DNA of 64,000 nt from Mycolicibacterium neoaurum (GTDB lineage: Bacteria; Actinomycetota; Actinomycetes; Mycobacteriales; Mycobacteriaceae): the NCBI RefSeq assembly GCF_036946495.1, contig NZ_JAQIIX010000001.1:248001-312000 (forward strand), given 5' to 3'. This document shows, in pieces, positions 1-7,354 of the stretch. Under the pieces are notes generated by a model. The model saw only the letters and a list, made by a program, of their open reading frames with translations. It was not told the origin of the DNA and did no database searches. How positions within the stretch are numbered: the stretch's first letter is position 1; each line of letters begins with the position of its first letter. The position numbers were made by a program, and so were the translations under genes.

Positions 1-125
1 ACCGGGAATCCCGCGCCGGCCGCCGGTGTCGCCGATGCGCCGGCCGGGTCGGGAGTCCGGGTACCGCATCCCGAGACCAACATCGACACCGCGCCCAGAG
101 CGCCGATGACGCGCTGCCACGACAT
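1..125 (-). CDS. Lipoprotein, N-terminal part only; probable B12/iron-siderophore-type ABC transporter binding protein
   Basis: Only the first 41 codons lie in the window. The ATG at 125 overlaps the stop of the upstream methyltransferase (TGATG), so translation is probably coupled. The sequence shows a short positive N-terminus, a hydrophobic stretch and a lipobox VSGC at about residues 17-20, followed by an Ala/Pro/Gly linker and GFPV. A linker followed by GFPV/GYPV is typical of FecB/BtuF-type substrate-binding lipoproteins, which deliver cobalamin or siderophores to an ABC importer at the outer face of the membrane. The cobalamin riboswitch upstream makes a BtuF-like role likely, but that is inference because the ligand-binding domain is outside the window. 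Confidence 0.6.
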   Translation of the reverse strand, partial: MSWQRVIGALGAVSMLVSGCGTRTPDPAGASATPAAGAGFP

Positions 126-907
126 CACTTGACCCCCATGACCACGTAGTCGTCGAGCAGTTGCCAGACGGTGGCGACCTCGGAGAAACCGGCTTGGGCC
201 AATGCAGCGAGATGGAAGTCCACCGCCGTGGTGGGCGGTGGGTTTCGGTGCGCAAACCGCTGCTCGCGCAGTGCCGCCAAGTCGGCTACGCCGTCGCGCG
301 CGGTCGCCGTGGACCACCACTGATCCCAGGTGGGCGATCCCGCGGCGTGTGCCCGCGCCTGGGTGCCGGCGTCGTGTGCTTCGGCCAGCCTGCGCAGGGT
401 CGGCTGGCGACCGTCGAACCGGAAGTGGTCGCCATTGAGCAGAATGCCGTTGTCGGACAGCATCTCTGCCGCAGCGGTGTACACGCTCAACAATGTTTGC
501 GGGGTCAGCCAGTGCAGCGCGGTTGTGGAGACGAACGCCGATATCGGTGTGCCCGCCGTGGCCGTCGCCACCGCGTCCGGCCAGGTGTCCTCGGCAAGGT
601 CGGCCTCGACGACGATGACACGGTCATGGGCGCCGAGCGTCCGACCGGCCAGATCGAGCAGCAGCGGGTCGAAATCGAGGGCGATCACCCGGGCACCGGG
701 GAGTGCGTCGAGGATGCGGGCGCTCAACGATCCCGGCCCGCAGGCCAGGTCGACGACCACGGGTTCCTCGCCGCAGGCCAGTCCGATGATGTCGGTGATG
801 GCACGGAAGCGGGATTCGCGGCCCGCGATATAGGCCGATTGTTGGTCATCCCACGCCCGTACGAGGTCGGCGGGATCGGCGAGATCGCCATGGACAGATG
901 CGGACAT
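125..907 (-). CDS. Class I SAM-dependent methyltransferase (B12-riboswitch operon)
   Basis: A 260-residue protein with the Rossmann methyltransferase motif I (VVDLACGPGSLSARIL, about residues 50-65), an acidic residue at the end of strand 2 (ALDFD) and a TALHWL motif typical of small-molecule methyltransferases. The ATG at 907 is chosen because AAGGA sits six bases upstream; the open frame continues further 5' but runs into the riboswitch. It lies downstream of a cobalamin riboswitch and overlaps a lipoprotein gene by one base, so it probably belongs to a B12-repressed operon. The substrate is unknown. A role in corrinoid handling is suggested only by context. Confidence 0.75.
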   Translation of the reverse strand: MSASVHGDLADPADLVRAWDDQQSAYIAGRESRFRAITDIIGLACGEEPVVVDLACGPGSLSARILDALPGARVIALDFDPLLLDLAGRTLGAHDRVIVVEADLAEDTWPDAVATATAGTPISAFVSTTALHWLTPQTLLSVYTAAAEMLSDNGILLNGDHFRFDGRQPTLRRLAEAHDAGTQARAHAAGSPTWDQWWSTATARDGVADLAALREQRFAHRNPPPTTAVDFHLAALAQAGFSEVATVWQLLDDYVVMGVK

Positions 908-957
908 GAGGGATTCCTTCGGCATCAGGGGCCTGATCAGCGAGACCCGGTGACAAG

Positions 958-976
958 CCGCGACACGCCGTCGCGG
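958..976 (-). terminator. Hairpin just 3' of the riboswitch, candidate expression platform
   Basis: A perfect 7-bp inverted repeat (CCGCGAC, 5-nt loop, GTCGCGG) lies directly after the 3' strand of the riboswitch P1 helix on the reverse strand. It could be the regulatory hairpin. The tail is CTTGTC rather than a T-run, so rho-independent termination is uncertain and it might act in another way. Confidence 0.4.
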
Positions 977-977
977 A

Positions 978-1150
978 TGCCAGCAGGTATTCGGACTCGG
1001 GGGTCGTCCTCGGCGGGACGCCTTCCCGGGAGCATGCACTCCCAGTGGCACGTGGCCCGCCTCGTCATCCCCTCACCGCTGCGCGTCAGTCCCGGATTCA
1101 CACCGGGTTCCCTACTCCCTGCGGAGGTGACTGGCCCGCACAGGCTAGCA
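978..1150 (-). ncRNA. Cobalamin (adenosylcobalamin) riboswitch
   Basis: Read on the reverse strand, the region has the hallmark blocks of the cobalamin riboswitch in order: an AACCCGGTGTGAATCCGGG helix followed by GACTG (1113-1088), a GCAGCGGTGA segment, the GCCACTGGGA box, and near the 3' end GAGTCCGAATACCTGCTGGC. TGCTAGC (1150-1144) can pair with GCTGGCA (984-978) to close P1. In bacteria, B12 binding normally represses the downstream genes, here the methyltransferase and the lipoprotein. The element begins only about 8 nt after the ilvD stop, so transcription must start inside ilvD or read through from it. Confidence 0.88.
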
Positions 1151-1157
1151 GGGTGAG

Positions 1158-3002
1158 CTACACCGCATCGATGTCTCGGGCCGCGCCCTTGTCGGCCGAG
1201 AGTGCCAGCGCGGCGTACGCACGCAGGGCCGCCGACACCGTGCGAGGCCGATCCTTGGGCCGGTACCCGCCCGCGGCCTCCAGGGCCACGCGCCGACGCT
1301 CCAGTTCCGCGTGCGGCACGTCGACCTCGATGCTGCGGCGCGGGATGTCGATGGTGATCAGGTCACCGTCGGCGACCAACGCAATGGTGCCGCCGGCGGC
1401 CGCCTCGGGGGAGACGTGGCCGATGGACAGACCCGACGTACCGCCGGAGAACCGACCGTCGGTGATCAGTGCGCATTGCGTGCCCAGCCCGCGGCCCTTC
1501 AAATAGGCCGTCGGATAGAGCATTTCCTGCATGCCCGGGCCGCCCTTCGGCCCCTCGTAACGGATCACGACCACATCGCCGGGCTGCACCCGTCCGGAAA
1601 GGATGGCGTCGACGGCGTCCTCCTGCGATTCCAGCACCACGGCCGGACCGGAGAACGTCCAGATGGATTCGTCGACGCCGGCCGTCTTGACGATGCAGCC
1701 GTCCACCGACAGGTTGCCGCGCAGTACGGCCAGCCCGCCGTCGGCGGAATAGGCGTGGGCCACATCACGGATGCAACCGCTCTCGGCGTCGGTGTCCAGG
1801 CTGTCCCACCGCTCGGACTGGGAGAACGCCGATGCCGACCGCACGCATCCGGGGGCGGCGTGGAACAGTTCGACGGCCTCCGCCGACGGGGATCCGCCGC
1901 GAATATCCCATGCGCGCAACCACTCCGCGAGCGAGCCCGAGTGCACGGTGTGCACCGTCTCGTGCAGATGACCGCCCCGCCACAGCTCGCCGAGGATGGC
2001 CGGGATACCGCCGGCGCGGTGCACATCTTCCATCAGGTAGTGACCATTGGGGGCAACCTTGCACAGGCACGGGATGAGCCGGCTGCGCTTCTCGATATCT
2101 TCCAAGGTGTAATCCAGTTCGGCCTCGCGGGCGGCGGCCAGCAGGTGCAGCACGGTGTTGGTGGATCCGCCCATCGCGATATCGAGTGCCATCGCGTTAT
2201 CGAATGCGTCGCGGGTGGCGACGTTGCGGGGCAGGACCGAGGCGTCATCGTCGTCGTAGTAGGCCCGCACGATGTCCATCACCGTGCTACCGGCCTTTTC
2301 GTAGAGCGCGCGGCGCGCGGTGTGGGTGGCCAGCACCGAACCGTTGCCGGGCAGGGCCAGCCCGAGCGCCTCGGTGAGGCAGTTCATCGAATTGGCGGTG
2401 AACATCCCCGAGCACGAGCCACAGGTCGGGCAGGCAGCCTCCTCGATGCGCGAGATGTCCGCGTCGGAGACATCGGTGTTCACCGCATCGGCGATGGCCG
2501 ACACCAGGTTCAATCGGGTCTTGACCGTGCCGTCGACCAGGACGGCGGTGCCACCCTCCATCGGGCCGCCGGAGACGAAGACGGTCGGGATGTTCAGGCG
2601 CAGCGCGGCCATCAGCATGCCGGGAGTGATCTTGTCGCAGTTGGAGATACACACCAGCGCGTCCGCGCAGTGCGCGTTGACCATGTACTCCACCGAGTCG
2701 GCGATGAGCTCACGGGACGGCAGCGAATACAGCATTCCGCCATGACCCATCGCGATACCGTCGTCGACGGCGACGGTGTTGAACTCGCGCGGAACCCCAC
2801 CGGCCGCCGAGATGGCCTCGGAAACGATGCGGCCGACGGGCTGCAGGTGGGTGTGCCCCGGCACGAACTCGGTGAAGCTGTTGGCCACCGCCACGATGGG
2901 CTTGCCGATATCGGACCCGGCGACGCCGGCGGCCCGCAACAGCGAACGCGCGCCGGCCATATTGCGACCGTGGGTGACCGTGCGAGATCTCAGTTCTGCC
3001 AT
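1158..3002 (-). CDS. ilvD: Dihydroxy-acid dehydratase, E. coli-type
   Basis: Dehydrates 2,3-dihydroxy-isovalerate and its homologue in valine, isoleucine and CoA biosynthesis. The 614 residues match the E. coli enzyme almost end to end: THGRNMAGAR at the N-terminus, SNCDKITPGM and CPTCGSCSGM carrying the Fe-S cysteines, GGSTNTVLHLL, and VVIRYEGPKGGPGM with GRFSGGTSGL near the C-terminus. The ATG at 3002 aligns with the E. coli start; the frame stays open to 3935 but that extension is antisense to the next gene. The M. tuberculosis IlvD I recall (Rv0189c, about 575 residues) belongs to a visibly different subfamily, so this may be a second, separately acquired enzyme. It is divergent from an XRE regulator 75 bp away. 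Confidence 0.95.
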   Translation of the reverse strand: MAELRSRTVTHGRNMAGARSLLRAAGVAGSDIGKPIVAVANSFTEFVPGHTHLQPVGRIVSEAISAAGGVPREFNTVAVDDGIAMGHGGMLYSLPSRELIADSVEYMVNAHCADALVCISNCDKITPGMLMAALRLNIPTVFVSGGPMEGGTAVLVDGTVKTRLNLVSAIADAVNTDVSDADISRIEEAACPTCGSCSGMFTANSMNCLTEALGLALPGNGSVLATHTARRALYEKAGSTVMDIVRAYYDDDDASVLPRNVATRDAFDNAMALDIAMGGSTNTVLHLLAAAREAELDYTLEDIEKRSRLIPCLCKVAPNGHYLMEDVHRAGGIPAILGELWRGGHLHETVHTVHSGSLAEWLRAWDIRGGSPSAEAVELFHAAPGCVRSASAFSQSERWDSLDTDAESGCIRDVAHAYSADGGLAVLRGNLSVDGCIVKTAGVDESIWTFSGPAVVLESQEDAVDAILSGRVQPGDVVVIRYEGPKGGPGMQEMLYPTAYLKGRGLGTQCALITDGRFSGGTSGLSIGHVSPEAAAGGTIALVADGDLITIDIPRRSIEVDVPHAELERRRVALEAAGGYRPKDRPRTVSAALRAYAALALSADKGAARDIDAV

Positions 3003-3077
3003 AACACACAGCGTGGCATCAAGGGCCTCTACGTGGGAAGACGGTGCTGATACTAGAACTGGCACTACCATCGGAGG

Positions 3078-3911
3078 ATGAATACACGCAGCAGGCAGCG
3101 CCGCGCGCTGGGAGAGTTCCTGCGGGCCCGCCGGGAGGCCGCCGCACGTGAGGACCTCGGATATGACCCCATGCCGCGGATGCGCACCAGCGGCCTGCGG
3201 CGTGAGGAGGTCGCACTGGCGGCCGGGGTGAGCGTCACCTGGTACACGTGGCTGGAGCAGGGCCGCGAGATCAACCCCTCGCGTCAGGTTCTCGATGCGG
3301 TCAGTACGGCCCTGCGGCTGACGCCTGCCGAACGTGACTACGTGCGCAGCCTCGGCGGTCATGCCCCGGACCCGGTTCCTTCGGACGTGCCGACGCCCGC
3401 GCACGTGCAACGCTTCCTGGACGCGCTGGCCGGCTACCCGGCGTTCGCGATCGGACCGTTCTGGGAGATCACCGCGTGGAACGGTGCCTACGCCGCGCTG
3501 TACCCGAACATCGCGGTGACCGCCGAGACCGACCGCAACCTGCTCTGGCTGATGTTCATGGACCCCGCGATCCGGGAGTTGTTGCCGGACTGGGAGAACG
3601 ACAGCAGCCGCTTCCTTGCCGAGTTCCGCGCAGAGGCGGGATCGCGAGCGGGGGAGCCGGCCTACTCGACACTGGTCGACAGGCTCCGCGCGGCCAGCGA
3701 GCATTTCGAGTCGCAGTGGCGCCGCCGCAGTGTGCAACGGTTCACCTCGCGGGAGCGTCGCTTCTTCCGTGCCGGGATCGGGGAGATGCGCCTGGAACAC
3801 CATCAGTTGGCGCCGGTGGATGTGCCGAACATCCAGATCGTGGCCTACCTGCCGGTGCCCGACAGCGGAGCGGCCGAACGGTTGGCCGCGCTGGTGGCCG
3901 GCGCCCGATAA
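3078..3911 (+). CDS. XRE-family regulator with MmyB-like ligand-binding domain
   Basis: A 277-residue DNA-binding regulator. The first 95 residues are a helix-turn-helix domain (LRREEVALAAGVSVTWYTWLEQGR is the core of the motif). The rest is the MmyB-like PAS-type domain, recognised by WNGAYAALYPN, NLLWLMF and WENDSSRFLAEFR; in the family it is proposed to bind fatty-acid-like ligands. The ATG at 3078 is almost abutted by GGAGG, giving poor spacing, so the mRNA may be leaderless. It is divergent from ilvD and could control it. A strong hairpin follows the stop. Confidence 0.85.
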   Translation: MNTRSRQRRALGEFLRARREAAAREDLGYDPMPRMRTSGLRREEVALAAGVSVTWYTWLEQGREINPSRQVLDAVSTALRLTPAERDYVRSLGGHAPDPVPSDVPTPAHVQRFLDALAGYPAFAIGPFWEITAWNGAYAALYPNIAVTAETDRNLLWLMFMDPAIRELLPDWENDSSRFLAEFRAEAGSRAGEPAYSTLVDRLRAASEHFESQWRRRSVQRFTSRERRFFRAGIGEMRLEHHQLAPVDVPNIQIVAYLPVPDSGAAERLAALVAGAR

Positions 3912-3916
3912 ATCGA

Positions 3917-3946
3917 TACGGCCCCGGTTGAGCAACCGGGGCCGTA
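3917..3946 (+). terminator. Rho-independent-like terminator hairpin
   Basis: A perfect 13-bp inverted repeat (TACGGCCCCGGTT, GAGC loop, AACCGGGGCCGTA) starts 5 nt after the regulator stop and lies before the convergent tRNA. There is no T-tract, as is common in mycobacteria. It could serve both converging transcripts. Confidence 0.75.
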
Positions 3947-3957
3947 CCGAGAAATTG

Positions 3958-4043
3958 TGTCCGAGGGGGGACTTGAACCCCCACGCCCGTTAATAGGGCA
4001 CTAGCACCTCAAGCTAGCGCGTCTGCCATTCCGCCACTCGGAC
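3958..4043 (-). tRNA. tRNA-Leu (anticodon GAG)
   Basis: An 86-nt class II tRNA on the reverse strand. The acceptor stem GTCCGAG pairs with CTCGGAC, with discriminator base A at 3958. The anticodon stem GCTAGC encloses the loop TTGAGGT (anticodon GAG, reading CTC and CTT). A long variable arm and a GGGGGTTCAAGTCCCCC T-arm are present. The 3' CCA is not encoded. Confidence 0.95.
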
Positions 4044-4169
4044 ATTCTCCGCGCCGTCGGCGAGGAGCGACTAAGGCTAACGGATAGGGGCGGTCGGACC
4101 CAAACCAGCCCGTCGGCGCCGGTGCGCCACCCTGTCCGGGCAGACACCGGCGATGGTACGAATGGGGTT

Positions 4170-5501
4170 GTGACCGTCCAGCCCAGCGCCGCCGACGAGG
4201 TGGTCGACCTCGTCAGCACCCTCATCCGTTTCGACACCTCCAACACCGGAGATCCGGCGACCACGCGGGGCGAGGCGGACTGCGCGCAGTGGGTGGGCGA
4301 CCGACTGCGCGAGGTCGGCTACACCACCGAGTACGTCGAGGCCGCCCCCGGTCGCGGCAATCTGTTCGCCCGGTTGCCGGGTGCGGATCGCTCGCGCGGC
4401 GCTCTGCTGATCCACGGACATCTGGACGTCGTGCCCGCCGAGCCTGCCGACTGGAGCGTGCACCCGTTCTCGGGTGCGGTGAAGGACGGCTATGTCTGGG
4501 GCCGCGGCGCGGTCGACATGAAGGACATGGTGGGCATGATGATCGCCGTCGCCCGCCACTTCAAACGTGCGGGCATCGTCCCCCCGCGCGATCTGGTCTT
4601 CGCGTTCGTCTCCGACGAGGAGCACGGAGGCACCTACGGTGCACAGTGGCTCGTCGACAATCGGCCTGATCTCTTCGACGGCGTCACCGAGGCGATCGGC
4701 GAGGTGGGTGGTTTCTCGCTGACCGTGCCGTCGCGGCACGGCGGCGAGCGCAGGCTGTATCTGGTGGAGACCGCCGAGAAGGGCATCGCCTGGATGCGGC
4801 TGTCGGCGCGGGGCCGCGCCGGGCACGGCTCGATGGTGCACCAGGACAACGCGGTCACCGCGGTCGCCGAAGCCGTCGCAAAGCTGGGCAGACATCAGTT
4901 CCCGCTGGTACTCACCGAACCGGTGGCGCAGTTCCTGGCGGCGGTCGCCGAGGAGACCGGCTACGAATTCGACATCGACTCACCCGATCTCGACGGCACC
5001 ATCGCCAAACTCGGTGATATCGCCCGCATCGTCGGGGCCACGCTGCGCGATACCGCCAACCCGACGATGCTCAAGGCCGGCTACAAGGCCAACGTGATCC
5101 CGGCAACGGCCGAGGCCGTCATCGACTGCCGGGTGCTGCCCGGACGTCGCGAGGCCTTCGAACGCGAAGTCGACGAGCTCATCGGGCCCGACGTGGTGCG
5201 CACCTGGGAAAGAGATCTGCCGTCTGTCGAGACCACCTTCGACGGTGATCTGGTCGATGCGATGAACGCCGCGCTGCTGGCCGTCGATCCCGAGGCGCGG
5301 ATCGTGCCGTACATGCTCTCCGGTGGCACCGATGCAAAAGCATTCTCACGCTTGGGGATTCGCTGCTTCGGCTTTGCCCCGCTGCGGTTGCCGCCGGATC
5401 TGGACTTCGCCGCGTTGTTCCATGGCGTCGACGAACGGGTACCCGTTGACGCACTACAGTTCGGCACCGAGGTGCTCGAGCATTTCCTCACCAACTGCTG
5501 A
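4170..5501 (+). CDS. M20 family metallopeptidase (dipeptidase-like)
   Basis: A 443-residue cytosolic zinc exopeptidase of the M20/ArgE/DapE superfamily. Metal-site motifs are visible: HGHLDVVP (about residue 82), GRGAVDMKD (about 111) and SDEEHGG (about 151), with a dimerisation domain in the middle and a C-terminal GGTDAKAF. The GTG at 4170 removes a non-conserved leader and aligns with family N-termini. It corresponds in position to Rv2141c. The natural substrate is unknown; deacetylase or dipeptidase activity are both possible. Confidence 0.85.
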   Translation: MTVQPSAADEVVDLVSTLIRFDTSNTGDPATTRGEADCAQWVGDRLREVGYTTEYVEAAPGRGNLFARLPGADRSRGALLIHGHLDVVPAEPADWSVHPFSGAVKDGYVWGRGAVDMKDMVGMMIAVARHFKRAGIVPPRDLVFAFVSDEEHGGTYGAQWLVDNRPDLFDGVTEAIGEVGGFSLTVPSRHGGERRLYLVETAEKGIAWMRLSARGRAGHGSMVHQDNAVTAVAEAVAKLGRHQFPLVLTEPVAQFLAAVAEETGYEFDIDSPDLDGTIAKLGDIARIVGATLRDTANPTMLKAGYKANVIPATAEAVIDCRVLPGRREAFEREVDELIGPDVVRTWERDLPSVETTFDGDLVDAMNAALLAVDPEARIVPYMLSGGTDAKAFSRLGIRCFGFAPLRLPPDLDFAALFHGVDERVPVDALQFGTEVLEHFLTNC

Positions 5502-5517
5502 CCAGAAGAGGGGCGAT

Positions 5518-6051
5518 ATGACCGCAACACCCGCAGATCCCTACGCCAACCTGCCGAAGCTGCCGACCTTCGAGCTGACCTCGGAGACCTTCGCCGACGG
5601 CCAGCCCGTAGGCAACGACCAGGTCAGCGGCATCATGGGTGCGGGCGGCAAGGATGTCTCACCCCAGCTGAGCTGGTCGGGCTTTCCCGAGGAGACGCGT
5701 AGCTTCGCGGTCACCGTGTACGACCCGGACGCTCCGACGCTGTCGGGGTTCTGGCACTGGGCCGTCGCCGACCTGCCCGCCACGGTCACCTCGTTGCCCG
5801 CCGACGCCGGTAACGGCGATCCGCTGCCCGGCAACGCGGTGACGCTGACCAACGATGCGGGACTCAAGCGTTTCCTCGGTGCCGCGCCCCCGGCCGGACA
5901 CGGCCCGCACCGCTACTACGTGGCCGTGCATGCACTGCCGGTGGAGTCACTCGAGCTGCCCGACGGCGCCACCCCGGCCTTCCTCGGGTTCAACCTCTTC
6001 GGTAAGGCCATCGCTCGCGCCGTGCTGCATTTCACCTACGAACAGAACTAG
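5518..6051 (+). CDS. PEBP/YbhB-YbcL family protein (Rv2140c-like)
   Basis: A 177-residue phosphatidylethanolamine-binding-protein fold, with the DPDAPT signature (about residue 70) and GPHRYYVAVHAL (about 127), which form the anion/phospholipid pocket. The ATG at 5518 is preceded by AGAGGGG. It lies 16 nt after the M20 peptidase and probably shares its operon. The function in mycobacteria is unsettled. Its TAG stop sits in a CTAG palindrome shared with the convergent pyrD stop. Confidence 0.88.
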   Translation: MTATPADPYANLPKLPTFELTSETFADGQPVGNDQVSGIMGAGGKDVSPQLSWSGFPEETRSFAVTVYDPDAPTLSGFWHWAVADLPATVTSLPADAGNGDPLPGNAVTLTNDAGLKRFLGAAPPAGHGPHRYYVAVHALPVESLELPDGATPAFLGFNLFGKAIARAVLHFTYEQN

Positions 6052-7115
6052 AAGCGGGTCTCCGCGCCGACTGCCTCCGACAGCGAGGCGAACCCGCCCT
6101 CGCGCAGTCGGCGCGCCAGGCCGTCGTGGATCTGCTTGGCGTACAGCCCACCGCCGTAGACGAACCCGGTATAGCCCTGCAACAGCGACGCGCCGGCCAG
6201 GATGCGTTCCCAGGCGTCCTCGGCGGTCTCGATGCCGCCGACGCTGATCAGCACCAGTTGGTCACCGACGCGGGCGTAGAGCCGACGCAACACCTCAAGG
6301 GCTCGCCGGGCGACCGGTGGACCGGACACCCCGCCGGCGCCGAGCTCGTCCACACCAGGGGTCTGCAAGCCGGCCCGAGAGATGGTGGTGTTGGTGGCGA
6401 CGATGCCGGCCAGGCCCAATTCGACGGCCAGATCGGCGATATCGTCGATATCGGAGTCGGACAGATCGGGAGCGATCTTCACCAGCACCGGCACAGTGAC
6501 GACCGCACGAACCGCGGCGAGGATGGGTCGTAGCGACTCCACCGCCTGCAGATCGCGCAGCCCCGGGGTGTTCGGTGAGCTGACGTTGACCACCAGATAG
6601 GACGCCAGCGGACCGACCAACCGCGCGCTGGTGACGTAATCGTCGACCGCCTGCTCGGCGGGGGTGGTCTTGGTCTTGCCGATGTTCACCCCGATCGGTA
6701 CATCGGGGCGGTGGGATCGCAGTTGCCGGGCCAGGGCCGCGGCACCGTGATTGTTGAAGCCCATCCGGTTCAGCAGACCGCGGTCGGCGGGCAGCCGGAA
6801 CATCCGCGGTGCCGGATTCCCCGGTTGGCCCTCGGCCGTGACCGTGCCGATCTCGGCATACCCGAAGCCCAGTGGGCCCCAGGTCTGCAGACCGTGGCCG
6901 TCCTTGTCGAAACCCGCGGCCAGCCCGAGCGGCGCCGGAAAGCGCACACCGGCGACCGTGCTGGCCAGGATCGGGTCCACCGCGCCCAACCTGGCCGACA
7001 GGACGCGGCGGCTCCACCCGGTCGATGTGGCCAGCCGCAGTATCGCGAACACGACGGCATGAATACGTTCGGGCGCGACGAGGAAGAACGCGCGCCGCAT
7101 CAAGCGGTAGATCAC
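6048..7115 (-). CDS. pyrD: Dihydroorotate dehydrogenase (quinone), class 2
   Basis: Oxidises dihydroorotate to orotate in pyrimidine synthesis, passing electrons to menaquinone at the membrane. The 355 residues start with the hydrophobic helix expected of class 2 enzymes (FFLVAPERIHAVVF), then LGLAAGFDKDG, NRMGFNNHG, the active-site Ser motif NVSSPNTPGLR, and FMN-binding GGIETAEDAW and LLQGYTGF. The GTG at 7115 overlaps the previous stop (GTGA), so the gene is translationally coupled to the DUF5703 gene. Order and length match Rv2139. Confidence 0.95.
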   Translation of the reverse strand: MIYRLMRRAFFLVAPERIHAVVFAILRLATSTGWSRRVLSARLGAVDPILASTVAGVRFPAPLGLAAGFDKDGHGLQTWGPLGFGYAEIGTVTAEGQPGNPAPRMFRLPADRGLLNRMGFNNHGAAALARQLRSHRPDVPIGVNIGKTKTTPAEQAVDDYVTSARLVGPLASYLVVNVSSPNTPGLRDLQAVESLRPILAAVRAVVTVPVLVKIAPDLSDSDIDDIADLAVELGLAGIVATNTTISRAGLQTPGVDELGAGGVSGPPVARRALEVLRRLYARVGDQLVLISVGGIETAEDAWERILAGASLLQGYTGFVYGGGLYAKQIHDGLARRLREGGFASLSEAVGAETRF

Positions 7116-7354
7116 AGGGCAGGCTGCTCTCCGAGTACGGTCTTCTTGCGCCGCAACAACACGCGCCTGCTCCCATCGGTATAGAGCCGCACCTTGGTCA
7201 GCTCCCAGCCGCGATACTGCGCCTCGATGGACAAGCGCACCGACGCCGACAAACGCGTGACGTCGGGGGGTAAGCGCAGCGGCACCCATTCGTAGTCCTC
7301 GGAAAGGTCACCGGCCCAGCCCGCGGGCATCCGGCTTCGTGCCACCGTCGTCAT
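7112..7354 (-). CDS. Small DUF5703-like protein between lppL and pyrD
   Basis: An 80-residue soluble protein of unknown function, with YEWVPLRLPPDVTR in the first half and a basic C-terminal third (RRVLLRRKK). I recall it as the actinobacterial DUF5703 family that sits next to pyrD. Its ATG overlaps the lppL stop (ATGA) and its TGA overlaps the pyrD GTG, so the three genes form a tightly coupled operon. A regulatory or structural role around pyrD is only a guess. Confidence 0.75.
   Translation of the reverse strand: MTTVARSRMPAGWAGDLSEDYEWVPLRLPPDVTRLSASVRLSIEAQYRGWELTKVRLYTDGSRRVLLRRKKTVLGEQPAL

Noticed and set aside
3003..3935. The ilvD frame stays open to 3935, giving a 925-residue protein.
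   Set aside because: The extension is antisense to the XRE regulator and has no IlvD homology; the ATG at 3002 matches the E. coli start.
4001..4264. Reverse-strand 87-codon frame over the tRNA-Leu and the M20 start.
   Set aside because: It runs through the tRNA gene and opposes a well-supported coding region.
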